In this document: in pieces, positions 7,334 to 15,395 of the stretch
Layout: every line of letters begins with the position of its first letter
Numbering within the stretch: the stretch's first letter is position 1
Source of the DNA: Lachnoclostridium sp. UBA5890
GTDB taxonomy: Bacteria > Bacillota > Clostridia > Lachnospirales > Lachnospiraceae
Direction of reading: 5' to 3'
Length of the DNA: 32,849 nucleotides
NCBI GenBank assembly: GCA_002431395.1
Contig: DJEU01000002.1
Span: 23,428-56,276 of the forward strand
The notes under the pieces: model-generated
Database searches by the model: none
What the model was told of the DNA's origin: nothing
The model's input: only the letters and a program-made list of their open reading frames with translations
Made by a program: the position numbers and the translations under genes

Positions 7334-8305
7334 TTATTGTACTTTTATTTCTCCACTCATAACTTTATTGCAAAACTCTTCTAATGAAAAATTATAGTTT
7401 CTTTTGCAAAACATTTTTTCCATATCTTTTTCCATATCCTTATAAAAAGGATACTCATGTTTACTGGTAAACTTCTTAATGGTTTTATAATCTCCATAAA
7501 AAGTCTTCAACACATCATCATACCCAATTGGTACCTCAATTGTCATATTTTCAAATTTAACCGTTTTTGTCTGTTCGTACCACTCCTTTTTCAAAGGATT
7601 TTTATAATGCCACATAAAACAATCCAATTCAGCACATTCATCAATCGAATATAGTGCTGCAATCTTGTCTGTAATTCTAGCTATATGACATTTTGCGTTT
7701 GTATCCGGAATTGAAACACCGCTTACCTCTTCAAACTGCTTAATTCTATACTCCAGTTTGCCTTCTTCTTTCAATTCATCCCATGAACTAACAATGGCAA
7801 ACCCTACATCATATAATGAGCGCTGTATCTCATATTCTTCTGTATCAACTGGTATTCCATCTAGTGGGAAAATATCAATTCCTACGCTTGGGAACGGATA
7901 CCCATGAAAATACTTCATATACTCACCGGGATTCCACAACGCTTGATCTGCTCCTACAATCAGTTGTGAATAACCTTCATCATTTCTTCCAATCGAATCA
8001 TTTGAATGTATTCCTTGAATAACAAATCCTTTCGGGAGCTGTGCCGGGAGTATTTGAATCAATTGATCATACTCTTTCCTAAGCATAGTTATATCAATAT
8101 CATCATCCCAAGGAACAAATCCCTGATGTCTGATAGCTCCTAATAACGTTCCACTATCCGCAAAATATCGCAACCCGTTATTATTACAAATATCCACAAC
8201 GACAGCTAACACTTCCATCTCCGCTGCCCAGGCGCGTTTCATCAAAGAAGGGACCTCAAAGCCACATCTTATTTCCTTTTCAAAAAAATTCTCTTCAAAC
8301 TGCAT
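7334..8305 (-). CDS. LicD-family phosphotransferase
   Basis: Soluble LicD/fukutin-type nucleotidyltransferase-fold protein, 323 aa. The signature occupies residues 50-72: GTLLGAIRHQGF followed by PWDDDIDI, whose aspartates bind metal. Known LicD proteins move phosphocholine from CDP-choline onto sugars of teichoic acid or lipopolysaccharide; relatives move other phospho-alcohols. Here no choline uptake or kinase gene is present. The partner in the operon is instead a nucleotidyltransferase/aminotransferase fusion, so the group transferred is more likely a phospho-amino compound, and flagellin sugar is the natural acceptor. AGGAG lies 7 bases before the ATG. The family call is firm, the donor is inferred. 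Confidence 0.88.
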   Translation of the reverse strand: MQFEENFFEKEIRCGFEVPSLMKRAWAAEMEVLAVVVDICNNNGLRYFADSGTLLGAIRHQGFVPWDDDIDITMLRKEYDQLIQILPAQLPKGFVIQGIHSNDSIGRNDEGYSQLIVGADQALWNPGEYMKYFHGYPFPSVGIDIFPLDGIPVDTEEYEIQRSLYDVGFAIVSSWDELKEEGKLEYRIKQFEEVSGVSIPDTNAKCHIARITDKIAALYSIDECAELDCFMWHYKNPLKKEWYEQTKTVKFENMTIEVPIGYDDVLKTFYGDYKTIKKFTSKHEYPFYKDMEKDMEKMFCKRNYNFSLEEFCNKVMSGEIKVQ

Positions 8306-8335
8306 ACAATCGCTCCTATTTAAATAAACTTAATT

Positions 8336-10333
8336 TTATCTTTTAATTAAATACCTTATCTGTTCCAAAATATAGTTTCTATATTCCATTTCTTTTTGAG
8401 AATCTTGAATTTCATTTCCATTGTCGTCTAAAATGTAACTTTTAACTTTTGAAATATCAATTTGATATTCTTTGCTGACTGGTTCTAATGTTTCAAAATA
8501 GTAATGAAAATTTTTTCCATGTAAGGCACCCTGATATGGATCTCCTGCAAAAATTGTCTGAGAAAAAGCAAAATCCCGCTCTGTATCTCCACCAAACACA
8601 ATAGGCAGATTGGCGTCTGTGTTCTCATATTGATATTCAATTCCTGCTAATTTACAAAGAATTGCCGCATAATCGACATTTTGCACAATTTCGCTGCACT
8701 CTATCGCCGGTAAATTTCCATCTCTTACCATAAAAGGAACTTTCACTCTTTCTTCGGAAATAAAAGCTTTGTCATCCGAAACCATAAAAGCCGTTCCATG
8801 GTCTGAAAACAAAGAAATTGTTATCTCATCATCACTATATTTACTTTCAATATAATCATACAACTGTCCAAGCCAAAAATCAATTTCCTGCAATTCTCGA
8901 ACATAAATTTTTTCACGATTTTTGCTATACGTCTGCTTTACTGTCGTTTTAATCTGATTGTCAATTTTCCGATCTTGCAATGGAGTTTCAGACTGCACTT
9001 TCAGAGACCTCATAAAGCCCCCTGCCACATCATGCAGATCCACAATATTCACAAGCATAAACTGATTCGTCTCGGAAAATGTTTCCAGATGCTGTAATAT
9101 ATCTTCTACAATATACTTAGTCCGGTAACTATTTTTATAAAGTCTCCGTGCAATTCCTCTATTATACCCCTGTGCCATTGTAACAGCATCATTACCTCCA
9201 ATCATCGCTGTCACATAACCTTGCTCTTGAAAATATTCTGCTAGCACTTTCCGATTTTTCATAAAATCAAAACGAAAATTTTCATCCAAATTCATATGAG
9301 AAGATGAGTACTGCCCCGTCCAATAGCTGCCTATGGATGCAAGAGTCCATTCCGATCCTGAATAAAACTCTGTACAAACAACTCCTTTTGAAAAAAACTT
9401 TGCTGTGTTTGGCATAACATTTTCAAAGCCATATCGTTTAAATACCACTTCATTTACACTATCAATAAAAATCCCCATTACCAACCGCTTATGTTTATTA
9501 TCCTTTTTTTGAAACAACGGAAGTGGCTTTGCAAAAACAGCTTCTTTCTCAAGATGATACGTATGTTTTCCTTTTACCGGCAAATAAATATACTTTCCCT
9601 TTGATGAATCACAATACAAAGTGTCTTCTGGATTCTCTGTATCAAATATCATATTTTCCCGTTCAGCGGACATTTTATAATTCATACAAATCGGTAATAA
9701 CATTTTCTGTTTTGCATCAATTTGATAACAATTTGTTATTTGATCAATTTCAAATCCTTCACATATTGCATGAAAAGGATCGCGTTGTGCATGCAAATGA
9801 TCAAAATAGCAATCTAATAAATTTTCCGCGTATCCTATATAATAATTTTTATAATCATGACTTGTTAAAATTTTCCCACACATATCCGCCATCGTTTTAA
9901 ATGGTTCATGACAAGCAAACTGAAATTTATTATCAAGCAGGTACAATTGTTCTTCCAAATTTTCATCTTGTTTTGACATTTCGCGGATATGCTGCAATTC
10001 CATACAAATTTCCTGATCATCAACCAAAAAGATATCTGCTCTTTTTTGAAAATGTTGAACGCACAAAAAATGCCAGTATGCCTGCGTATTTTTCCCCAAT
10101 TCCAATGCAGTTACCGCAAGATTATAATTCGCCTCGATGCTGAAAGGATTATGTGAAACCGCTTCCAGCGCCCATTCATATGCCTTATCATACTTTTCTG
10201 ATATAATATATAAAGATACCTTATAAGAAAACAAATCAAAGTCATATGGATTTTCTTTTTCATATTCTAATATTGCCTGCTCAATCTGTGTCACATCCTG
10301 GGATGCAATAATTTGTTCAACTTCCTTATTCAT
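8336..10333 (-). CDS. Cytoplasmic TPR + sulfatase/alkaline-phosphatase-fold protein
   Basis: Protein of 665 aa with no signal peptide or membrane segment. Residues about 30-95 look like tetratricopeptide helices (KYDKAYEWALEAV, then ANYNLAVTALELGKNTQAYW). Residues about 283-600 form a sulfatase/phosphoglycerol-transferase-like domain: metal ligand Asp291 in FIDS, possible nucleophile Thr330 in GSEWTLAS, His434 in DLHD, and Asp511-His512 in FSDHGTAF. Enzymes of this fold hydrolyse or transfer phosphate or sulfate esters, but the phosphoethanolamine and glycerophosphate transferases are membrane proteins facing outwards, unlike this one. In this operon it could cleave or move the phospho-substituent on the flagellin glycan. 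The ATG at 10333 has AAGGAGG 9 bases upstream and overlaps the third Maf gene by 8 bp; a longer in-frame reading up to 10411 lacks a ribosome site. Confidence 0.8.
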   Translation of the reverse strand: MNKEVEQIIASQDVTQIEQAILEYEKENPYDFDLFSYKVSLYIISEKYDKAYEWALEAVSHNPFSIEANYNLAVTALELGKNTQAYWHFLCVQHFQKRADIFLVDDQEICMELQHIREMSKQDENLEEQLYLLDNKFQFACHEPFKTMADMCGKILTSHDYKNYYIGYAENLLDCYFDHLHAQRDPFHAICEGFEIDQITNCYQIDAKQKMLLPICMNYKMSAERENMIFDTENPEDTLYCDSSKGKYIYLPVKGKHTYHLEKEAVFAKPLPLFQKKDNKHKRLVMGIFIDSVNEVVFKRYGFENVMPNTAKFFSKGVVCTEFYSGSEWTLASIGSYWTGQYSSSHMNLDENFRFDFMKNRKVLAEYFQEQGYVTAMIGGNDAVTMAQGYNRGIARRLYKNSYRTKYIVEDILQHLETFSETNQFMLVNIVDLHDVAGGFMRSLKVQSETPLQDRKIDNQIKTTVKQTYSKNREKIYVRELQEIDFWLGQLYDYIESKYSDDEITISLFSDHGTAFMVSDDKAFISEERVKVPFMVRDGNLPAIECSEIVQNVDYAAILCKLAGIEYQYENTDANLPIVFGGDTERDFAFSQTIFAGDPYQGALHGKNFHYYFETLEPVSKEYQIDISKVKSYILDDNGNEIQDSQKEMEYRNYILEQIRYLIKR

Positions 10334-11891
10334 TTTCAGCCGCCTCCTTGATTTCATCACATAATCTGCAAATTTTCGTGCCTTGAATCCTCGCTCCCCC
10401 CTCGGTAGCATCTACAAACTCTATTTTACAACTATCCTTTTGTGCTCTGGCAATACAATTTTCAATCCATATCCGATATTGATTCAGATTTTCTGCCGTT
10501 CCAACTAAGTTCCCGTAAATATCCGGAATCTTGATTGTAGCCTCGCCGATTTCATCTTCTACAGCAATTTCATGGTGAGTTTTTCCTCCGGTAAAGGCAA
10601 GATCTAGTCCCAGAAAAACAACCTTTTTTACCTGACAGCAAATACAAAGATAAAGAGCTGTTGTGGCGACAGATCCACCGGTCTCAACCAGCTGACATTT
10701 TTTTTCTTTCGCATAATGTTCTGCCATATCAAAACCTTTTTGGTATAAAATATACTTTTTTCCTTTATAATCTCTTGCCACCTGTGCGAAAGCCGTACTT
10801 AATAAAATCATCGGAACCGTACTATTTTCCATTCCTTCAATCTGTTTATGCACATAAGGTTTCGGATCTGTAATAATAACATAATCCGGGTGTATATCTT
10901 CCAACGTACATTTTCGAAAGGAAGTACCAACTGTCATTACAATACTATCTTTCTCACGCTTCTTTAATAGTTTAATATTTTTATCAAGAGAAGGTCCGCC
11001 TGCAATCAGGTAAACCTTTTTTCCAAATAAATTTTTCTTTAAATTTTCTATTCCCTCATTTATATGGGTAGAATTATAAGCAAAATTTATGGCAAAATTA
11101 TTTTCCCAATATTTTGCATTATCGATTTGCAAAAATAAGCGTTTCATTTTTTGCTTTAATTCTACATCTTTTATCGTCTGAATGGAAGGATAATACAAGC
11201 ACAGTTTTTCTCTTTTTTTATCAATACTGCACGAAACATCGTAAAATTTAATATATCCGGGATCATACACCAATTCTATGTTTTTTCTTGGGTTCCCTAT
11301 ATTGTTTTGGTATATTTCGATCATTTTCCTATCTTCTTCGTATACAACGACATGAACAAGCGGGTTTTCGGCCAGAAAACAAGTATGATATCCAAGACCT
11401 AACCCCACAATATGATACTTTTCTATTCCTGCTTCCAGTTGTCTTTCGCTCCACAAAAAAGCCTCTTTCCATGGATCACAATTCGAATGCAAATATCTCC
11501 ATTGATTCTTTATTTTTTTCGCCACAGTAACCGATACTGTTTCCGTATATTCCAAACGGTATTCTTCATAATCAGGGAACCCACCCCACTCCGGCATCCA
11601 TTCTGTAATCTCTTTCTTTAACACATCAACAATACCCTTTTCCATATAATCCGCGCAAAGAATATAGTCACGATTTTCATATGCCGCTAATAAACATTCA
11701 AAATTATCTAACAGTAATGATTTCAAGGCCGTCATTTCTCCATAATCAAGAAGCCTTTCTAACTGATTAATACAATCGGAAAATACAATATCCGCCCTTG
11801 CAATCTGCTGGCTTCTTATACATAAGATCCACTTACCAGTTATCTTAAAAAAGGATTCTAAATCTGTTTGAAAATGACTTTTTTTATTCAT
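10326..11891 (-). CDS. maf: Maf-type flagellin glycosyltransferase (third copy)
   Basis: Motility-associated factor (Maf, DUF115/MptE-like), 521 aa, soluble. The core domain has the nucleotide-binding phrase KVYLIAGGPSLDKNI (from about residue 290), a TGGSVATTAL segment, then FLGLDLAFTGGKTHHE and a closing VDATEGGARIQG. Known Mafs transfer CMP-activated nonulosonic acids to serine or threonine of flagellin in the cytoplasm before export. Residues about 59-96 resemble most of the 77-aa protein at 15161-15394. It starts 2 bp after the neuA stop, with a GGAGGAAG site, and overlaps the sulfatase-fold gene. It differs from the other two Mafs (GLDLAF rather than GQDLAF/GQDMAY), so it may use another donor or acceptor and perhaps serves the phospho-decoration branch. 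Confidence 0.88.
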   Translation of the reverse strand: MNKKSHFQTDLESFFKITGKWILCIRSQQIARADIVFSDCINQLERLLDYGEMTALKSLLLDNFECLLAAYENRDYILCADYMEKGIVDVLKKEITEWMPEWGGFPDYEEYRLEYTETVSVTVAKKIKNQWRYLHSNCDPWKEAFLWSERQLEAGIEKYHIVGLGLGYHTCFLAENPLVHVVVYEEDRKMIEIYQNNIGNPRKNIELVYDPGYIKFYDVSCSIDKKREKLCLYYPSIQTIKDVELKQKMKRLFLQIDNAKYWENNFAINFAYNSTHINEGIENLKKNLFGKKVYLIAGGPSLDKNIKLLKKREKDSIVMTVGTSFRKCTLEDIHPDYVIITDPKPYVHKQIEGMENSTVPMILLSTAFAQVARDYKGKKYILYQKGFDMAEHYAKEKKCQLVETGGSVATTALYLCICCQVKKVVFLGLDLAFTGGKTHHEIAVEDEIGEATIKIPDIYGNLVGTAENLNQYRIWIENCIARAQKDSCKIEFVDATEGGARIQGTKICRLCDEIKEAAENE

Positions 11892-11893
11892 AC

Positions 11894-12589
11894 CTACGCT
11901 TCCTCCATCATCGCCTCAGCAATCGCTAAATCAATTGGTGTATTAATATCCAGTCCTTCTGTCTCATCGATAAGGAAACCATTCACTTTTGTTCCAAGCA
12001 CGCTTTTTGTAAGATACAATGCGTCTGTCTTTGTTACATAATAGGCACTATTTTCAATATACATCGGTTTCCTTTCCTGTCGTCTTCTCGGTGCATCCGG
12101 ATGCAGTCTTCCAAAGAAACCATCTTCCTTTTGAACCCAATAATCCGTGCGTGTTTCATGCAGAGACAGTAATGCATCAAATTGTTTTATATCTCTCTCG
12201 AATTGATGAATAAACTCAATAAATGTCTGTTCTTTCCGAAATGGTGACGTAGGCTGTAACGTAAGCACCGCATCATATATAACCTTTTTTTCCAACTGCA
12301 TCTTTTCTATTGCATGAAAAAGTGCAGCTTCTGTGGACGCAGTATCTCCTGAAATTTCCTCCGGGCGCATCACCACTTCAATGCCCATGAATTTCTTTGC
12401 CACACATGCAATTTCTTCCGAATCAGTACTCACTACCACATCTATCTGCATCTTCGGTTCGGCTTCTTTCACTCGAGTTATCCACTCCAGGGTATAGCTT
12501 AATAAAGGTTTTCCACACAATGGTGCAATATTCTTTTTCGGTATGCCTTTTGATCCTCCGCGTGCCGGAATCACTGCCAAATATCGCAT
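11894..12589 (-). CDS. neuA: CMP-nonulosonic acid synthetase (NeuA/LegF type)
   Basis: Acylneuraminate cytidylyltransferase, 231 aa, the usual length of the catalytic domain. It couples CTP to a nonulosonic acid to give the CMP-sugar used by Maf. The opening PARGGSKGIPKKNI is the CTP-binding P-loop-like motif; STDSEEIA, LQPTSPFR and the late ETEGLDINTPIDL with its metal-binding Asp follow in family order. It could be specific for Neu5Ac, legionaminic or a related acid; the sequence read by eye does not settle this. It starts 1 bp after the CBS gene stop, with GGAGAGG upstream, so the two are tightly coupled. Confidence 0.93.
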   Translation of the reverse strand: MRYLAVIPARGGSKGIPKKNIAPLCGKPLLSYTLEWITRVKEAEPKMQIDVVVSTDSEEIACVAKKFMGIEVVMRPEEISGDTASTEAALFHAIEKMQLEKKVIYDAVLTLQPTSPFRKEQTFIEFIHQFERDIKQFDALLSLHETRTDYWVQKEDGFFGRLHPDAPRRRQERKPMYIENSAYYVTKTDALYLTKSVLGTKVNGFLIDETEGLDINTPIDLAIAEAMMEEA

Positions 12590-12590
12590 A

Positions 12591-12950
12591 TTATCCTCTC
12601 CGTTCTTCTAAATATTTATAAATGCTTTTTAATGTAATTACATCCACCAATCGATACTCTTTATCAACCACAGGAAGCATTGTAATCTGAGTCTTCTTAA
12701 AAATCTGATATGCTTTCTGCATATCATTTTCATTCATATAAAGGAAAGACGGTTTTACAATGGTTGCAACTCTTGCATACAAATCTTTACCTCTTATCAA
12801 TGCACGCAGGATATCTCCTTGGCTCACAATTCCAACAACCTTGTCTTCCTTTCCAATCACTACGACACCCCTTTCTTTATTTTCATCAATAATCTCTAAC
12901 GCCTCTTTGATCGTATAATCTTCTTTTACACAATATTTTCCATATTCCAC
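12591..12950 (-). CDS. Stand-alone CBS-domain pair protein
   Basis: Small soluble protein of 119 aa consisting only of two CBS motifs (residues about 5-58 and 66-117), with the typical phrases VVGIVSQGDILRAL and LVDVITLKSIYKYL. CBS pairs bind adenosyl compounds such as ATP, AMP or SAM and regulate an attached or partner enzyme. In the Campylobacter legionaminic acid locus (PtmE) a CBS pair is fused to a glucosamine-1-phosphate guanylyltransferase; here the catalytic half is absent. The start is GTG with AAGGAG about 10 bases upstream. It sits between the 2-epimerase and neuA genes, so regulating nonulosonic acid supply is the most likely job. Confidence 0.85.
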   Translation of the reverse strand: MEYGKYCVKEDYTIKEALEIIDENKERGVVVIGKEDKVVGIVSQGDILRALIRGKDLYARVATIVKPSFLYMNENDMQKAYQIFKKTQITMLPVVDKEYRLVDVITLKSIYKYLEERRG

Positions 12951-12965
12951 AATTTCTCATCTCCT

Positions 12966-14108
12966 TTAATATGTCAATTTTTTTGTCAGCCATTTTTCAT
13001 CCACTTTTGTATTGAGCAGCAAATCCAATATTTTTTCCGAGGAATGTCCATCTCCATATGGGTTTACACAATTTTCCCTCAAATATTGATGAAACTCTTC
13101 CGAACAGGCTTTTTCTATACTCTCCACAATCTTCCCTTTATCAAAAGGAACATCTATCACATTAATTCCGCGAAAACGCATATCCTGTCTTCTTCCTATA
13201 TTTACCGCCGGTGTACAAAATGTTGGTGCCTCTAATAATCCCGAACTTGAATTTCCCACAATGCATTTTGCGTTTTTCAGCAATCCAAGATAGTCTTCAC
13301 GTTTTAAATTCGAATAAAAATGATACTCTCCTTTTCGATATTGCATAATAGCCTCTTTTACAAGATTGGATCCTGCATCGTTATTAGGAAGAATCAAAAT
13401 TTTGGGAAGATTAATCTCATTCAATGCTTCAATAAAAATTTTCGCCTGATCACCTGCTTTACTTGCTTCCTCCGTCACCGGATGCATCACACCAAGAAGG
13501 AACCCATCTTTCAGTGTCACAATCAGTTTTTCCTCTAATTGTTCTAATTCCGTATATTGTGCCTGCACCATCTCGTCAATCTGTGGTGCTCCTACATTAA
13601 AAATACGGAATTCTTCTTCTCCCAATTTTTTTAAACGATCTGCCGCATCCTGATTTGCCGCAAAATGCATATGAACCAATTTTCCAATTGCATGTCTTGT
13701 CATCCCATCAATATTTCCAGACAACTCTCCTGCTTGAATATGAGCCACGGGTGTATAAGTATATGCAGCTGCGATTGCTCCCATAAGCTGTTCTCCACGA
13801 TCCCCTGCCAAAAGCACCCAATCCGGTCGTTCTTTATCTAAAATATCCGGCAGGCTATTAAGAAAAATTCCCAGAGATTTTGCTTGTGTGTAGTGGTTAT
13901 AACCATCTAAAGACATATGTACTTTGTAATCAATCGAAAATCCATCTTGTTCGATTTCTCGGTATGAACTTCCATATGCTTCCAGCAAATGCATATTGGT
14001 AACAACAAGTACCGGTTTTACATCCTTCCTTTGCTGCATTAATCGCAAAATTGGTCTGATATACCCCCATTCTCCTCTTGATCCAGTAACAATCAGAATT
14101 TTTTTCAC
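12966..14108 (-). CDS. neuC: Hydrolysing UDP/GDP-sugar 2-epimerase (NeuC/LegG type)
   Basis: Epimerase of the UDP-GlcNAc 2-epimerase family, 380 aa, GT-B fold. The N-terminal half carries TGSRGEWGYIRPIL and LLAGDRGEQLMGA, followed by the catalytic region HIQAGELSGNIDGMTRHAI. The C-terminal half has VGNSSSGLLEAP for nucleotide binding and NIGRRQ. The NeuC form turns UDP-GlcNAc into ManNAc; the LegG form acts on GDP-diacetyl-bacillosamine. The adjoining CBS protein hints at the legionaminic route, but the dehydratase, aminotransferase and acetyltransferase of that route are absent here. The start is GTG, supported by GGAGG 7 bases upstream; no nearer ATG fits the conserved opening. Confidence 0.9.
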   Translation of the reverse strand: MKKILIVTGSRGEWGYIRPILRLMQQRKDVKPVLVVTNMHLLEAYGSSYREIEQDGFSIDYKVHMSLDGYNHYTQAKSLGIFLNSLPDILDKERPDWVLLAGDRGEQLMGAIAAAYTYTPVAHIQAGELSGNIDGMTRHAIGKLVHMHFAANQDAADRLKKLGEEEFRIFNVGAPQIDEMVQAQYTELEQLEEKLIVTLKDGFLLGVMHPVTEEASKAGDQAKIFIEALNEINLPKILILPNNDAGSNLVKEAIMQYRKGEYHFYSNLKREDYLGLLKNAKCIVGNSSSGLLEAPTFCTPAVNIGRRQDMRFRGINVIDVPFDKGKIVESIEKACSEEFHQYLRENCVNPYGDGHSSEKILDLLLNTKVDEKWLTKKLTY

Positions 14109-14125
14109 GACAGTTCCTCCATTCT

Positions 14126-15154
14126 TTATTCAAAATCACTTTCTTTAAGCAACACATTCTCCTCAATATTTACCGTTGCTTTTTTCCCAATAATTTCCTC
14201 CATGCGATGAGAAGGAATTCCGGTACCCGGACGTTTAGACCATATCATGTCCTGGGTAATAACCTGTCCTTTTGCAATAGGACATCTCGTAACAATACTT
14301 CGAAATGCCCACTCACGAATTGGATCTTCGGCGTCATGAACACGTTTTTCACATCCCAAAGCAGCTTCCACCTTATGTACTCCATCAACAAGATGATATA
14401 AATCATCAAAGTCAATCGACACACTCTGATCAGGTCCCGGCGTGCGTTTATCTAAAATCACATGTTTCTCAATAAGTTTTGCTCCCAGTGTTACTGCCCC
14501 AAAACACGTATATAAATCCGGGGTATGATCCGAATGTCCAATCACTGCTTCTGGAAACCGCTCTCTCATTTTAGGTATTACTCCTAGATTAACATCTTCA
14601 TATTTAGGCGGATATTCAGACAAACAATTGGTAAATATCAAAGGAATCTCCGTCTTTATCAATGCCTGATATGTCCGCTCAACTTCATCCAATGTGCACA
14701 TTCCTGTCGATATTATCATTGGTTTTCCCAATTCTGCTATTTTTACCAAAGAAGGAATATCTGTCATTTCTCCTGATCCTATCTTGAAGGCATCTACACC
14801 AATTTCGTTCAATTCATAAGCAGCCTTTAAACTAAACGGGGTACATAAATATTGAATTCCAATTTCTTTACAATAATTCATCAATTCTACATGTTGATCT
14901 AATGTCAAAGCATGTAATTTTAAGAAATCATACAATGGAATATCGAAATTCGACGACATTGGAACATCCTTTAACATTTCTTCGTCTGGTAAATGATGTT
15001 GGAATTTAATGCAGTCCGCACCTGCCAATTTTGCCCGACGGCACATTTCTTTGGCATCTTCCATATTTCCCATATGATTATCGCATCCTTCTGCAATTAC
15101 ATAGACCGGGTTCTTCTCCCCAATCACTTTATCTCCTATTTGAACTTGTGGCAT
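14126..15154 (-). CDS. neuB: Nonulosonic acid synthase (NeuB/LegI type)
   Basis: PEP-dependent sialic-acid-type synthase, 342 aa, full length. It condenses PEP with ManNAc or a diacetamido hexose to give the nine-carbon acid. A TIM barrel covers residues about 15-270, with EGCDNHMGN, IKFQHHLPDEEML, KIGSGEMTD, ISTGMCTLDEV and GHSDHTP, and the metal-site His in EKHVILDK. The antifreeze-like SAF domain is at residues about 285-342 (SIVTRCPIAKGQVITQDMI). AAGGAG lies 9 bases before the ATG. It follows the small helical protein by 6 bp and precedes the epimerase by 17 bp, so all lie in one operon. Confidence 0.93.
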   Translation of the reverse strand: MPQVQIGDKVIGEKNPVYVIAEGCDNHMGNMEDAKEMCRRAKLAGADCIKFQHHLPDEEMLKDVPMSSNFDIPLYDFLKLHALTLDQHVELMNYCKEIGIQYLCTPFSLKAAYELNEIGVDAFKIGSGEMTDIPSLVKIAELGKPMIISTGMCTLDEVERTYQALIKTEIPLIFTNCLSEYPPKYEDVNLGVIPKMRERFPEAVIGHSDHTPDLYTCFGAVTLGAKLIEKHVILDKRTPGPDQSVSIDFDDLYHLVDGVHKVEAALGCEKRVHDAEDPIREWAFRSIVTRCPIAKGQVITQDMIWSKRPGTGIPSHRMEEIIGKKATVNIEENVLLKESDFE

Positions 15155-15160
15155 CTCTGA

Positions 15161-15394
15161 TCACTCCTTTTCTACAATTTTACATGCCATTTCATGGTAC
15201 AAAATATCTGCAGCCATAATATAATCTTTACTTTCAACTGCATCAAACAGCGGTTGAATAAATGGAGAAAATTCTGGTATCTGCACAACCATCTCAACCG
15301 TAGGAAGAAACAATTTCATTGCTTCTTGAATTTTTTCTTGATAAAACAATGTTGAAATTTCTTTTAAACCGGTCTTTACTTTTTCTAAATCCAT
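15161..15394 (-). CDS. 77-residue helical protein related to the third Maf's N-terminus
   Basis: Small soluble, mostly helical protein, 77 aa, with no known catalytic motif. Residues 45-63 (ending ESKDYIMAAD) align without gaps to residues 63-81 of the third Maf (ending ENRDYILCAD), sharing Ala-x-Glu then Asp-Tyr-Ile and Ala-Asp at the same spacing. This suggests a free-standing copy of a helical helper domain that the third Maf carries built in. It lies 1 bp after the second Maf gene and 6 bp before neuB. It may be a partner subunit of the second Maf, or help bind flagellin or its chaperone; this is inferred. The ATG at 15394 is chosen because GGAGG lies 7 bases upstream; the in-frame ATG at 15412 has none. 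Confidence 0.8.
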   Translation of the reverse strand: MDLEKVKTGLKEISTLFYQEKIQEAMKLFLPTVEMVVQIPEFSPFIQPLFDAVESKDYIMAADILYHEMACKIVEKE

Positions 15395-15395
15395 T

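Noticed and set aside
7334..8305. Phosphocholine decoration by LicD
   Set aside because: No choline kinase or choline transporter gene is nearby, and the partner nucleotidyltransferase is fused to an aminotransferase, pointing to another phospho-compound.
11894..15154. Pseudaminic acid pathway
   Set aside because: No PseB, PseC, PseG or PseH type genes are present, and the epimerase is of the NeuC/LegG hydrolysing type instead.
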